Shown one piece after another: positions 22,819 through 36,045 of a stretch of DNA of 50,146 bases (within the stretch, counting starts at the first letter, position 1; every line of letters starts with the position of its first letter). The notes beneath the pieces are model-generated. The model did no database searches, was not told the DNA's origin, and saw only the letters and a program-made list of their open reading frames with translations. Both the position numbers and the translations under genes were made by a program. This stretch comes from Porogramme epimiltina (lineage: Eukaryota > Basidiomycota > Agaricomycetes > Polyporales > Polyporaceae): assembly GCA_900155495.1 (NCBI GenBank), contig FTLJ01000618.1:1-50146 (forward strand), read 5' to 3'.

Positions 22819-25800
22819 TTACTCAAAGATATCAGTAGCGTAGCGGTCCTGCAAAACCTCCCCGAACACTTTGAGGGCCTCAGCGTCGTCTACCCGCCTA
22901 ATCTCTTTGATGAAGTTGACGATCGCTTGCTTCGCACCTGTTGCAACTTTAGAGGATCCACAAACGAAGACCTGAGGGGGAGCAGTCAGATAATGATCAC
23001 GCTGTATCCACAATTCAAAGGACACAAACCTTAGCTCCGCCCTTGATCGCGTTGACCACGTCGTCCTTGTCGTGCGCGATACGGCTGAAAGTGACCTTAG
23101 TCAGAACGATGACGTCATAGGTGTCGTATCCAATGCAAACACTCACTCTTGAACGTAGCGACAGCCCAAAGACGCCTCCGTCTGACGCGAGAACGCAGGG
23201 CGCACGTCCACGATCCCCAACTCGCGCCACTCCTTCATCTCCCCGTCTGCGTACAGGTCGTCCTCTCCCGGCGCACGGCACCCGAAGAACAACAAACTCT
23301 GGGCAACATCCCGCCCCGCCTTCTTCTGCTCCGCCCGTTCTTGCAGGAATCCCCGCATTGGTGCGAGACCGGAGCCCGCACAGATTATCACCATCGGCAC
23401 CGTCGGGTCGCTCGGGGGGTGGAACGCGGCGTTGGAAGGGCGTACGGCGAGCTGCACCTTGTCGCCGGGGCGGAGGCCGGCGAGGTAGGTGGAAGCGACG
23501 CCGAGGAAGGGCTCGGCACGGCCTGAGCGGGCCGGCGCGTCGACGACGCTGATGGTGAGCGTCGCATGTTGCGGGTTCCAGAGAGGGGAAGAGGAGATGG
23601 AGTATTGGCGGATGCGCATGGAGGGGAGCATCTGGAGGAATGTCGAGAGCGGGAGGTCTATATCTCGGTTCTCCTCGAGGATATCAAGGATGCTGAGGCG
23701 AGGCGCAAACACCTTGTCTGCATAGTTCGATTTGAGTGCTTGCAGTGCTGCGGTTGAGGTTTCGGAGTTCTTGGCTGCAAGGAGGATGTCGAGATCGCGC
23801 ATCGTGGCAGGTTGCTGTAGTTCAACATATCCGCTGAGCAGATTATAGACCGTGATAGGCTTGCCCGTCGGGAGCGATGTGGGTGCAGTGGAGTCGATCT
23901 CGATCTATTAAACACCATTAGCATCGTACGCTGCCACGTTATGCTTAGGCATCACCTCTTGCTCTTCGGAAAGACCAAACCGGCCGACGGCTCTGCGGAC
24001 GACACGTTCCGGATTCGTTGGGAGACTATAGAGACTTTGGTGAGTGAGGAATACATACAGAGTAGGACAATGCTTACACAGCAAGGTAGTCTCCTGCGCG
24101 GTATGTTGACCCTTCTGGAAGCGACACCTCTTCTCAAAGGTTAGTACTGAATGAATTGAGAGTCATAAGGGGGGATCAGTACCTATATGCTTCTTGACCG
24201 GGGCACCGGGTGCTGTGAGGACCTTGCTCTCCACAACAGTACCGAAGCCCATGTCGCGCTGGCGCAGCCTCTCCGCGCGGCTCGTCCCGGAAGATACCGT
24301 CTTGACAGTGATACTCGCAGCCTCCTTCTTCTCGCCCGTGCCATATTCCTGATCCAGAACCCCTTGTCAGCTTATTCGATCGCGACGCATGCAAGCCACC
24401 TCACTCACCTCCGCGAGCTTCTCCCACACCCTCTTCTCCCACTCATCAAAGTCCGCAAAGAAGTCCGGACTCGCCGCGTCCCCCTCTCCATGCTCCACCA
24501 AGCGCTTCGCACCGCGCTCGCCAAGCACGCGGTCGACGAGCCTCGGGATGCGCTGGTACGTCTGCACCCAGTCGCGGTTCCCGCAGCCGAACACGCTGAA
24601 CGCGACGCCCGCGAGCGTGCCCGTGGCGCCGTGTTCGAGCCAGTCGACGAACCGCCGCGCATTGTCTGCCGGCTGGCCCTCGAACGACGCGGTGATGATC
24701 AGCACTGGCCCGTCGGTGGGCAGGTGCTCGGTCGCCATGTCGAGCGTCTCCATCGCCGCACGGAAGCCTGTACACCCCTAGTCAGCGCTGTCGGGCGAGC
24801 GCAGAGGGGAAGGGGGGGTGCTACTCACCGTGGGCGGGCGCTACTGACACGATCCTTTGCGCGAACGACTCTGAAGTCCCGGTGTTTGACCCGTAGAACA
24901 CGTGCAGCGGCTTCATCTCCTCCACCGCAACAGCGCTCGCCGGCCCAGCTTCGTCTTGGGCCACCTCAGCCGTGGTCGCCAGCGCCGTCCCGGGAACCAA
25001 GAGCAGCCGCGGGCGGTCGCTGCGGGGGATCACACGGATGTACAAGTTGCGCGGTTTGATAGTGAGCGTCTGCTTGAGCTCCAGCTCGTACGTCGGGTCG
25101 CGCATGACCAGGTCGAAGCGCTGCAGGATGGAGATGAGCGCGAGCTGCGCCTCCTGCCACGCGAACGGCCGCCCGATGCATGCTCGTATGCCGTACCCGA
25201 ACGGCTGCCAGGCGTTCGGCGGGAGCGCTTCGAATTTGCCGTCGAGCATGCGCTCGGGGCGGAACTCCTCGGCCTGAATGGGCGAGGGGGAGAGGGTCAA
25301 TGCCGTGACTATGAGGAGGGGAGCTGGAGGTAGCATACGTCGTCGCCCCACACCTTGGGGTCACGGTGGATGCTGTAGATCGAGCAATTTATCGCCACGT
25401 CTTTCTCGACCTTGTACTTGCCTCCAATCACTGTGTCTTCCGTAGGGGCCACTCGGCGGAGCGGCGGTGGGGGACCCAGGCGGAGGCTCTCTCGCATGAC
25501 CGCTGCGTGTGCAACATAAGCTAAACGTTCCCAAAAGGCGAAAACGAGCGGCTCACCGAGGAGATACGGAAGTTGATTCACGTCCCTCGAGGAGACTGGC
25601 CGGTCCCCAATCTTGGTGTCGATCTCCTCCCTGAGCTTACGCATCGCCTCAGGATTCTTGAGCAGGAAGTACGTAGTGAACGTGAGTAGCCCTACCAAGG
25701 AGATCAGCCACGACTTCAACTTATGCTTGAATGTTCAGAACATACCGGACGTTGTCTCATGACCGGCGATGAGGAAAGTCAAAAGCTATGTGGCGGCAGT

Positions 25801-26957
25801 CAGCACACACAGTTAGTTGAGGATGACGGCCCTTACGTTGCGCTTGACATTATCGTCGGAGAGCCCCTTCCCTGTCTCCTTATCCCGTCCGTTCATCATT
25901 ATAGAAACTAAGTCCGGTTTCTTCGGAGGGTGGTTCCGGTGATCTTCGAGAACTGTGACGCTCATCTTAGCTCACCACGGAACTGAAACTAGATATATGC
26001 GAACGCGTATGCCGATACTCACTTTCCGTAGCGAGCTTGTCCATGATACGGATGTTCTCTTCGTACTTTGCATTAGACGCCGACATCATAGCCTGCATGA
26101 TCGACGGACGAGCCGCGCGCAAGCCACTCTCTGCCAGAAATTCTGACATGGCTGTAGCGAAGGGGTGGGGCTTCTCCTGGAATAGGCGTTAGGAGAGATA
26201 AGAAGACGACAAAAGACGGTGACTTTACCCGATAAAATGAGTTGGGACTGTAATCGAAGCGCGCACACGATGAGCGGTTGGGTGAAACATAGGAGTATCA
26301 TGCGCTTACCGGAAAGTCATGGAACAAAGAGAAATGGCGTCGAGGGTAAGTCGGGTGTAGTCGGCGGCGGGGTCAATGTCCTCATATGGTCCAAACCTTT
26401 GAAAGTGTCTGTGAGCGTGCATCAAAGAGCCGCAATGCAGCACGGCTCACCGCTCCCATTTCAGCAGTAGCTGCGAAATTATGTCCATCATGCCATCGAA
26501 CATTCCGAGAACGCTTGCCGGGCTGAAGCAAGGAGCGAGAAGGCGATCTGCGACAGGATAAGACTATGGGGAGGGAACGTAGATGTGATAGAAGCGTACG
26601 TGCGATACCCCAATTCTCTTCTTCTCCGGGGATGTCGGCCGTGAAGAGGCCATCCTTGACTGCGTTACGGACCTGCATCAAGTTGGCATTGATATTCTTC
26701 CTGAATCGCTTGTCGTCGCTGATCTCATTCAATAGATCATAAGAGCTGACGAAGAGTATCTTCTCGCCTGAGATATTGAAATGAGTAAGGGAACGAACAA
26801 CGCTAGGGGTAAGGTGTCCACCTAGGATATTGAGCTGGAAAATTTCGCCGTATTGTTGTGCGAGTAGACGGATGGACCTGATGGGCACCTCCTTGTCCAA
26901 GGTGTTGATATGGCCTAGGAAAGGCACTGAAGGGGGTGTCGGGATCCGGGTGGACAT
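22819..26957 (-). CDS. Self-sufficient cytochrome P450-reductase fusion (CYP505/P450foxy-like), copy C
   Basis: Multi-exon gene from the ATG at 26955-26957 (MSTRIPTPPSVPFLGHINT) to the TAA at 22819-22821. Parts seen in order: I-helix LIAGHETTSG near 25765; ESLRLGPPPPLRRV after the ExxR helix; heme loop FGYGIRACIGRPF (cysteine codon 25178-25180); FMN domain LHVFYGSNTGTSESFAQRI and FGCGNRDWVQTYQRIP; FAD motif MRIRQYSISSSP; NADPH motif ICAGSGLAPMRGF; FIKEIRRVDDAEALKVFGE and YATDIFE at the end. All exon joins inspected keep the frame, so it appears intact. It is the closest relative of copy B, including untranslated and upstream sequence. The inferred role is the same: NADPH-driven fatty-acid hydroxylation in one polypeptide. 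The second duplication unit carries it with repeat protein 2 in divergent orientation. Confidence 0.9.
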
Positions 26958-27026
26958 GATGATGAAGGATGTCGTGTCGACACTAGAGATGGATATGAGA
27001 TGCCTCCTTCAAGCCACATCGAACAC

Positions 27027-27033
27027 TATATAT
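27027..27033 (-). promoter_or_regulatory. TATA-like box of P450foxy copy C
   Basis: CACTATATATGCT, about 70 bases upstream of the copy C start and conserved with copy B. Confidence 0.55.
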
Positions 27034-28569
27034 GCTGACTTGAAGACGCCGTAGCTAGTACCGGGCGTTCAACGCAGATATTGAGGCGGCCACGGAGACG
27101 TTAGGTGCGCAATTCAATCCGTTCAAAGTGCGACCCGTGCTTCCACCGGGCCTCATGACGTCGGGCCGGACTTTGCACCAATGGGCGACTTTTCTTCGTG
27201 TGTCTTTCCCGTAAGCAATACCACTGTATTTGGTACGCCATTAGACAGCTGCCGGTACCGCACCTGCAAGAAGAGGCCATGAAGAGCTAAAATTAGTAAA
27301 CTAACGAGTAGCACTTGTGGGATCCATACTCACGAGTCTGACGTCACTACCCGTGAGTGCCCGGCATAGCGCTCAAAGTTCAGTCTTCCTCTCGCGGAAA
27401 GCGCCAGGAAGCCTGGATAGAACGGTGGTTATCACGACACGGCTCTTCTGCCAGTCAGGTGAGCAAGAGTTTTTTGTCCACTTACACGGAAACTGTATAG
27501 CAAACAGTTAACAGCTCTTTAGATGCGCAAACAATGCACTATTCTCTATTTCAAGAACTTGAGGACGCGCAAGAAAACCATGGAACGGATCGGCGTGCGT
27601 AAGTGATTAGAGGTTTGCATCGGGACGGTCGTCGAAGGAGACGATGACCAGCTGCTGAGTGCAGCTACAGCGGCGACATGCCGAAACCCGATCCAAGCGA
27701 CGCCGACGGCATCTTCGCTTCCGCGTCGGTCAAAATCGGACGCCGGAGAAACCTATTGCCGCATGGCCGACCCCACATTCTAGGCGCCCAAGCTGTATTG
27801 AACAACTGGCCTACCATATCCCGACTCCCAACTTGAACTCAGATACTTATCACCTTGACGAGCGACGACATCCGGTTCTATTCATGTGTGCCGTGTGCAT
27901 GAATATGTCTGATCGTTCCACGACATCGTGTTCTTCAACACCTTCTGGCGGGTGTCAGTTGTGAACACCTCCGCGCTGGCCGACATCGACGGTTCCAAAC
28001 ACACGGCGTGGCGTCCGCAGCTGCTGTCACGTATATTCAAATGCAAGCCCGTTGCCTTCTGTTGTCAATATTGCGCAGCCTAATGGCTCCGTGTGAGTGA
28101 TGTTTTTCATTCAAGGAACAATCTTGTTTATAGTGATATCTGCCAGCTAGCTAACGTAATGTTCGCCGAGCACTGTACAGTGTAGGGCTAAGCCAGGCGG
28201 GGTCCAGATATTAGCTGAATACTTGGTAGCATTCCCGCTTACGCGAGTAGAATGCCTACCCCCAGAAACAAACATCCTACACTTCAGTCGGCTGGACTTT
28301 GCTAAGTAGATTCTATCGTTTTTAGAAGTAATATCGATGGCCGGGTCATGCAACGTTGAAACCATTGCCTTCTATTCAGACGAAAGAAACCGTCGGGCGG
28401 CATCCCCCTGATAACACGTTTCGCGGTAAGTGCGACACTTGCTGCGATCACCAGACGTCTCAATAATCTGACTACACAATGCGCACAGCTTCGATCTTAG
28501 AGCCAAATGGGGTTGCCACTGTCCTCGCCCGCCGCCCCATTTACCGTTCCATATAATCTGTGGAAATCC
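27034..28569. other. Divergent intergenic region of duplication unit 2
   Basis: Counterpart of 20415-22012. Conserved blocks are separated by diverged or indel-rich stretches. No frame is conserved between the copies. Confidence 0.55.
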
Positions 28570-28577
28570 TATATAAA
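28570..28577 (+). promoter_or_regulatory. TATA box of secreted repeat protein 2
   Basis: TATATAAA about 100 bases before the ATG at 28676, in the same context as copy 1. Confidence 0.6.
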
Positions 28578-28675
28578 CACCCCATGAGAAGTTCAATGCG
28601 TCCAACAGCTTCCTGCACCTCCTTTGGAGACCTCCAAGAACTACACCACACCTTCGCCTTCTGGTTTTCACAACA

Positions 28676-29119
28676 ATGCGTCTTCTTTCTTTCCTCCTTG
28701 CCGCTCTCCTCGCATTCAAAGGTAACTTCGGCATATAGATGTCTTGCTTCTGTGTCATGCTCACCCTTCTTCTGTTATCAGCCGGGGCAGCCGTCATCGT
28801 CAAAGATCACCCCAACGCTCTCATCGTCCTCGAATCCACCGTCGACTCGAGCGAGCCGGCGACGACGACGGTTGACTCGAGCGAGCCCGCATCCACCACA
28901 CTCGACTCGTCGGAGCCTGCCACCACTACGCTCGACTCCAGCGAGCCGGCTACTACCACTCTCGACTCAAGCGAGCCCGCGACCACGACACTCGACTCTA
29001 GCGAGCCGGCCACGACGACGCTTGATTCCAGCGAGCCCGCGACGACCACGCTCGACTCCTCCGAGCCTGCCACCACGACCGCCGATAGCTCAAAGCCCGC
29101 CGGCTTCAAGAAGTTTTAG
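28676..29119 (+). CDS. Small secreted decapeptide-repeat protein, copy 2
   Basis: Exons 28676-28721 and 28782-29119 (127 aa), with an intron of 60 nt at the same site as copy 1. Signal peptide MRLLSFLLAALLAFKAGAAV; then DHPNALIVLES, nine decapeptide units (DSSEPATTTL type, the last ADSSKP) and the end AGFKKF. Copy 1 has six units, so the array has gained or lost three whole 30 nt units since the 6.5 kb duplication, while signal peptide, spacer and tail stayed conserved. It has no cysteines and no dibasic sites inside the array. A glycosylated wall or extracellular matrix protein is a reasonable guess. Family not recognised. Confidence 0.8.
28841..29098 (+). repeat. 30 nt coding tandem repeat, nine units
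   Basis: Encodes two VDSSEP, six LDSSEP and one ADSSKP units in register. The repeat also leaves the opposite strand open, which is a shadow. Confidence 0.85.
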
Positions 29120-29354
29120 AACCCATGGGCGAGAAGGGCGAGTAAACGGGTGTGTCGCGATTGCATGGGTGGCGTAGCAGTGGTACCAAGGATCAGGTGT
29201 TGGGTGTTTGTGACCATTTTTGTACTTTGGGAGATATTTTGGGCAATATTTGGGGGTACCATAATACACTCGTATGATAATCTCTACAAGAGGCAGGGAT
29301 GTGCCAACAGCTTACATGTCGATTCAATCTACCAAGCGCTCTTCACGTTCCTGT

Positions 29355-32300
29355 TCACGCCTCGTTCTCGTCCACCAGCAGCTTCTGTAGGCGCTCCTTC
29401 ACATCCACCCCGCATCTGCCCGCAAATTCGAGCCGCGCCACCTTCCACGCCCCTGCCTGCTCGTAGCACTGCGGCGGGAGCATGATCGTCCCTTCCCTGT
29501 GCTGGCGGTACAGCACGACGTCCCGCACCGCATCGAACCCGCCCTGGTCCACGACGGCCTGCAGGAGCCGCTTCGCAGCCTCTTCCCCGCCCGCCTTCCC
29601 GCCCGTACCCGCCCCGGCGTCCACGGCCGCGCCGAGGTCCGGCCAGATCCTGCACGCGACGTGGTGCACCGCGATGAGCCTGACGAAGCCCTCGAGCGGG
29701 CCGCGCACGAGCGCGCGCACGTACGCGCCGACGACCTCCGGGTCGCCCTCGGCGGGCCAGAGGAACTCCGCGAGGGAGCCCGCGACGGCGTCCGCGGGCG
29801 CGGTGCGCACGGTGCGCAGCACGTGGCCCTGGTCCGCCCAGAGGCAGCGCCGGAAGTCGCCCGGGTAGCGCATCGCGAGCGGCGGGAGGAGCAGGCGCGC
29901 GAAGAGCGGGTGCGCGAACGAGACCGCGTCGTAGAGCGCGGCGAAGTCCGTGTACCACTGGTAGAACGGCGTGCCCGCGCCGAGGAAGCGCCGCGCGACG
30001 CCGTCGAGGCTGTGCTCCGCGTCGGGCGCGTGCAGCGACGGCGGGGGCGTGCGGAGCGACTTGGGGGAGGCGGACGCGGTGAAGGGCGCGAGGAGGGCGG
30101 ACATGAAGGCCTCGACGGTGTGGTCGCGGAAGACGTCCTCGGACGAGTCGCCCCCCGGCTGCGTCGCGTCGGCCTGCTGCCCGTGTTCGAGCATGAAGAC
30201 CTTCATACACCCGAACACGGTCTCCTCGCGACTCATCAGGAAGCTGCTGAGACCGTGGAAGCGCAGCACCTCCTGTGACACGCGCACAAAGAGCAGTGTA
30301 GCACGCACGACCTCGGTCTCGGATGCGTCCCAATCGTCCGGTAAGTTCTTGAACACCTCTGAATCGCCGGACCGAAGGAGGTGATCCAGGGGGCAGAAAG
30401 CCCAGTCCTTGGCCAGGGGCAGTGGCTGGGTGCGGCGGTCGGTCGGCAGCAGGGTCGACAGAGGGGGCAAGCGAAGGGTGGCTGTGGTCGAGAGCGACCG
30501 CGGTGTCGGCCACATCGGTCCTACGTTATGTTCCACGCTTGGGAGAAGGGATTGAGCCAAGAACGGCGAGATGATGCCTATGCCGCCCTTGTCCCACACC
30601 TCATCAGGCACACTCCAGTCGCGCGCCCCGAGGAAGTCGCGTGTGGTGGCGGCTGCAATATCGTGGACCGTACGCCGTGCAAACTCGTCATCCCCGGGGA
30701 GGAGGCGACACGTGATCGCGAACGCTTGGGCCATCCATAGGTCGGGTGCGGTCCCGGGAGTCCTACGCGAGAGCTGGAGGTACCACGACAGGAGCGTCGA
30801 GAGCGGCCTGCACAGAGTGTGAGCATACGGGACCGACTCCGATGTGTACAGTGACGTCCACAATGAGTGCGCGGTGATTGCTGCGCACGTCTTCGACAGG
30901 TCGGCGAAGGGAAGAATGAATGGCGGCGAGTCGGGCGCCTCGCTCGAGGATCCAGGGGTGCATGCCAAGAAGAGGCGGATTGTGGCGGCAAGAACGCGAG
31001 CATGGGCGGCCAACTCGCGCAGCGCAGGTACATCCCCGGGGAGAATGGCCTGGCGTAGCCCAGATGTCAGCTTCGCGAGGGCGTCGCGCGCGCCTTGCAC
31101 AGCTGCGGCCACCACGCGGCTCTCTACCCCGCTCGAGAAGCCGTCTTTGATTGCAGTGATGACAATGGCGCGTTCGTCTTCTCCGGACTTGATGCCATTG
31201 ACTTTGGCGCCTTCTACAAACGCCGCTGCGGCGATCCAGAGGTCCGCCCATATTGACGCGTCGGATTGCTTGAGCTGCTGGCGTGTCTCGAGTACGTCCT
31301 CTACCCATCCCCAGCCGACGACTTGACTCCAAAGGATGTCATGGCTCGGGGTGGTGCGATGGGGGTCGCGGGCACAGATCATCCAGGTTCCTAGCGTTTC
31401 TAGCCATGCCGAGCGTAGTCCCGAAAACTGGCATTCCGCGGACCGGACGTAGACACTGAGCTTCGCGAAATACTCCTGGGCTGTCGTAGTGACGTGCGCG
31501 TAGAAACCATATGAAGCAAGGGTTCCATATAGCTTCAAAGTGCCCACGAGCAGTTGGATTGTGAGGGATGGTGGGAAGGGCGATTCGGATGGATGGGTCG
31601 TGATATAACGCAGAAGGGACTCCGTTGGATCCATGAGGGCTTTTGCGTTCTCGCGTGAAGACTGGGCTAATATTCGTACGAGGTCGAGCGCACGAGGGTT
31701 GGGAAGGGGATCATGCTCCGTGGGGGGAATCGGAGTGACTAAGAATGCCCGGAAGACGCTGGCAACAAGGTCTTTCGTTGAGACGATGGCGACCGCGTTG
31801 TCATTTGAGTGGAGTGCAAGGCGAAGAAGGATCTCAAGGAGGTGCACCAAGGTCTCTTGAGGCAGGTCGGCCGCTGCGAGGACGTTCGAAATCTGGGGGA
31901 GCACGAATTCTAGGGAGATAGTCGAGAGCGCGTCACCACGGTCCACGTCCTTCAGCTCCGCTCCTTCCGCCGACATAGCGTCTTCATCCCATTGCGCCGT
32001 ACACTCCCATATAAGCTCGATAGCTCTGGCACCAACGCTGGCACGTTCGCCCATGGCCTCCACCCCCGCAGCTATCATGCGCTTCCTCAACCCGACCTCC
32101 TGCCCGGCCAGTTCTGGGAGGCCCTGTTTCGGGTCGCCTGATATTCGCGAGAGCTTGTGAGCGATTTTTGCTAGAACACCGAGCATAGTAGCGCGCTGGG
32201 CTGGAACGGTGGATCTGGAGAGTAGAAAGATGTCCTCGAGTGTATAGCCAGCATGGGAGCCTTCTGCGTGGTGATGTAGGCCGAGATGCGTAGGGAGAGC

Positions 32301-33302
32301 AGCGGAAAGTTTGGCGGGGATAGGGGTACCAGTCAAGTCAAAGCGCACAGTTGTTGGCGGCTCTACTTCGTCTTCCGTTGTCGCTTGTATCCACTCCAAC
32401 GACGGATCGTTTGCTGGTGCTGCAGGGAAGAATCGCCGTCGGATGTCTTCGGGCGTACCTTCTTCCGTTTCGCGGGCCTCTTCTGCAGCTTCTTTCGCAC
32501 TCAAATCGGGGATTGGAGTTGGGGGATCTTCGCGAAGACGAACAGGCGGGGTCCAGTGTCCAATGGAGATAGTCGGCCCATCGGTGGACGAAGGTGCGGG
32601 CAAAGCGAGGGCTTTCCTACGGGGCGACGGTGGAGCGGATTCATAAACATGGATGTCGCTCGGAGTCACGTCCGCAAAACGAATTTTTCGGTCCGCACGA
32701 CTTGGGGGTCGCGTGCTGCTTGCGGAGGTGGGTGGTGAGGAGGACCGGCGCAGCAGGCTCGCTGGATTAGTGGTCACGGATAGATATATTGTGCACAAGC
32801 TAATATACATACTGAAAGAACCCTTCCGGTCTCCGAGACGGGGGCGGTTGGGTGAACTTGAAGCTGGTGGCTCTGTACTCGCCTGTTCGTCCCCGCCCAA
32901 CTTCCTCTTTGCTTCCCTCGCCTCCCTAACCTTTCGAAGCACCTCACCAACATTCGGACCGAACCTCTGCAGTATCTCTGCCCGCTCTTCTTCCCTCTCC
33001 GCATCCGTCATGGCCGCAACCCGCCGATTATTGTCCTCCTCGACCTGCGCACGCCAGCCTTCCGAGGGGTCGACATCGATTGGTGGTGGCCGAACACTTG
33101 GCGGAGGTTGTACAATAGACGACTGAACTACCGGAACTTCGCGCACGCGCTGCTGCGTGCTCGCGCGAGACCGAGAAAATGCACTTTGCGAGCGATGTTG
33201 AGCGGCGGGAAAGCCAGAGTTGGCGGGCGCTGACACCGGGGGTGAAGGGCTGGAGACGGCCTTTCGTTCGAATATTGATCCGACAAGGGAGGACTGAGCC
33301 AT
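29355..33302 (-). CDS. RNA polymerase II-associated protein 1 (RPAP1-like)
   Basis: Start MAQSSLVGSIFERK at 33302; the frame is open to 33605 but has no ATG there. One 51 nt intron (32762-32812, GTATGT...CTAATCCAG) interrupts it; being a multiple of three it could be retained without a frameshift. Spliced length about 1,298 aa. Near residue 100 an RPAP1_N-like segment is seen (EEERAEILQRFGPNVGEVLR). Near residue 330 is the RPAP1_C core: VRFDLTGTPIPAKLSAALP, THLGLHHHAE, AGYTLEDIFLLSRSTVPAQR. A long helical, repeat-like C-terminal part follows. RPAP1 helps assemble RNA polymerase II and bring it into the nucleus. It shares a 417 bp upstream region with the PRMT gene. The GC-rich 3' part leaves long antisense frames open, which are not genes. 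Confidence 0.9.
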   Translation of the reverse strand: MAQSSLVGSIFERKAVSSPSPPVSAPANSGFPAAQHRSQSAFSRSRASTQQRVREVPVVQSSIVQPPPSVRPPPIDVDPSEGWRAQVEEDNNRRVAAMTDAEREEERAEILQRFGPNVGEVLRKVREAREAKRKLGGDEQASTEPPASSSPNRPRLGDRKGSFSMYISLCTIYLSVTTNPASLLRRSSSPPTSASSTRPPSRADRKIRFADVTPSDIHVYESAPPSPRRKALALPAPSSTDGPTISIGHWTPPVRLREDPPTPIPDLSAKEAAEEARETEEGTPEDIRRRFFPAAPANDPSLEWIQATTEDEVEPPTTVRFDLTGTPIPAKLSAALPTHLGLHHHAEGSHAGYTLEDIFLLSRSTVPAQRATMLGVLAKIAHKLSRISGDPKQGLPELAGQEVGLRKRMIAAGVEAMGERASVGARAIELIWECTAQWDEDAMSAEGAELKDVDRGDALSTISLEFVLPQISNVLAAADLPQETLVHLLEILLRLALHSNDNAVAIVSTKDLVASVFRAFLVTPIPPTEHDPLPNPRALDLVRILAQSSRENAKALMDPTESLLRYITTHPSESPFPPSLTIQLLVGTLKLYGTLASYGFYAHVTTTAQEYFAKLSVYVRSAECQFSGLRSAWLETLGTWMICARDPHRTTPSHDILWSQVVGWGWVEDVLETRQQLKQSDASIWADLWIAAAAFVEGAKVNGIKSGEDERAIVITAIKDGFSSGVESRVVAAAVQGARDALAKLTSGLRQAILPGDVPALRELAAHARVLAATIRLFLACTPGSSSEAPDSPPFILPFADLSKTCAAITAHSLWTSLYTSESVPYAHTLCRPLSTLLSWYLQLSRRTPGTAPDLWMAQAFAITCRLLPGDDEFARRTVHDIAAATTRDFLGARDWSVPDEVWDKGGIGIISPFLAQSLLPSVEHNVGPMWPTPRSLSTTATLRLPPLSTLLPTDRRTQPLPLAKDWAFCPLDHLLRSGDSEVFKNLPDDWDASETEVVRATLLFVRVSQEVLRFHGLSSFLMSREETVFGCMKVFMLEHGQQADATQPGGDSSEDVFRDHTVEAFMSALLAPFTASASPKSLRTPPPSLHAPDAEHSLDGVARRFLGAGTPFYQWYTDFAALYDAVSFAHPLFARLLLPPLAMRYPGDFRRCLWADQGHVLRTVRTAPADAVAGSLAEFLWPAEGDPEVVGAYVRALVRGPLEGFVRLIAVHHVACRIWPDLGAAVDAGAGTGGKAGGEEAAKRLLQAVVDQGGFDAVRDVVLYRQHREGTIMLPPQCYEQAGAWKVARLEFAGRCGVDVKERLQKLLVDENEA

Positions 33303-33719
33303 GTTTTGTTCTGAATAGGGTGTCAAAATGGTATGCAGTGATATGAAGACATTCCTTACCTCCCAAGGGAGAAGGATGCCGAGGTGTAGAAACGGAACGG
33401 GAGGCGAGGGCGGAAGTGGAAGGCGAGGAAGGCGAAGTCCGAAACTATCGGAAATATTAGAGCTCCGATGAGCATAGATCAATATATTCAGCCTCAGCTT
33501 CAATCCCTCTATCCTATTCGTCAGGGGTAATCGGGGTCTCGTAAGCTGTCCTGTGAGATCTTTCTCCTTAGTTTCTCTCCGAACCTTTGGGTGTATTTGC
33601 TCCAACGCCCACCTTCTCCCAAGAAACAGAAACTACCCTTCGGCAATTGCTGTGGAGCGTATGTTCTAGCTCTCCTCTCTCTTATGATAAGATTCTGATT
33701 TTTTTTTACCAGATCGGAC
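33303..33719. promoter_or_regulatory. Divergent promoter region of RPAP1-like and PRMT3-like genes
   Basis: 417 bases between head-to-head starts. Pyrimidine-rich tracts occur on the plus strand just before 33720 (including TTTTTTTT at about 33700). No clear TATA box, in line with housekeeping expression. Confidence 0.45.
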
Positions 33720-35903
<2,184 letters not shown>

Positions 35904-36045
35904 TTCGGAGTTGAGGTGGCGCACCGCTTCTCGAACATGTGGGAAGGCTGTGCGTGGGGCGATATTAGGAAACGAGAGAAGCAGATAGCAGTATCAATGA
36001 CTCGAACTGTAGCAATCTATTTTGAACCCGTGCACACATTCCCGT
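35904..36045. other. 3' region of the PRMT3-like gene
   Basis: Short convergent stretch before the cysteine-rich relic; nothing else seen. Confidence 0.4.

Larger units (their letters stand above)
22819..29245. repeat. 6.5 kb tandem duplication, unit 2
   Basis: Second copy of the unit at 16258-22665, same gene order and orientation: P450foxy C on the minus strand, a divergent upstream region, then repeat protein 2 on the plus strand. Confidence 0.85.

Noticed and set aside
28807..29109. Minus-strand frame of 100 codons across the decapeptide array
   Set aside because: It is the mirror of the 30 nt repeat (ESSVVVAGSL units), with no start context or conserved flanks.
22117..29119. Decapeptide-repeat genes as Kex2-processed peptide (dikaritin/KEP-like) precursors
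   Set aside because: No KR or RR cleavage sites between the units and no associated UstY-like (DUF3328) oxidase gene in the window.
29329..30513. Long alternative frame of about 390 codons within the 3' part of the RPAP1-like gene, and several plus-strand frames over it
   Set aside because: GC-rich coding sequence keeps other frames open; the products are arginine/alanine-rich without family resemblance, while the RPAP1 frame has clear domains.
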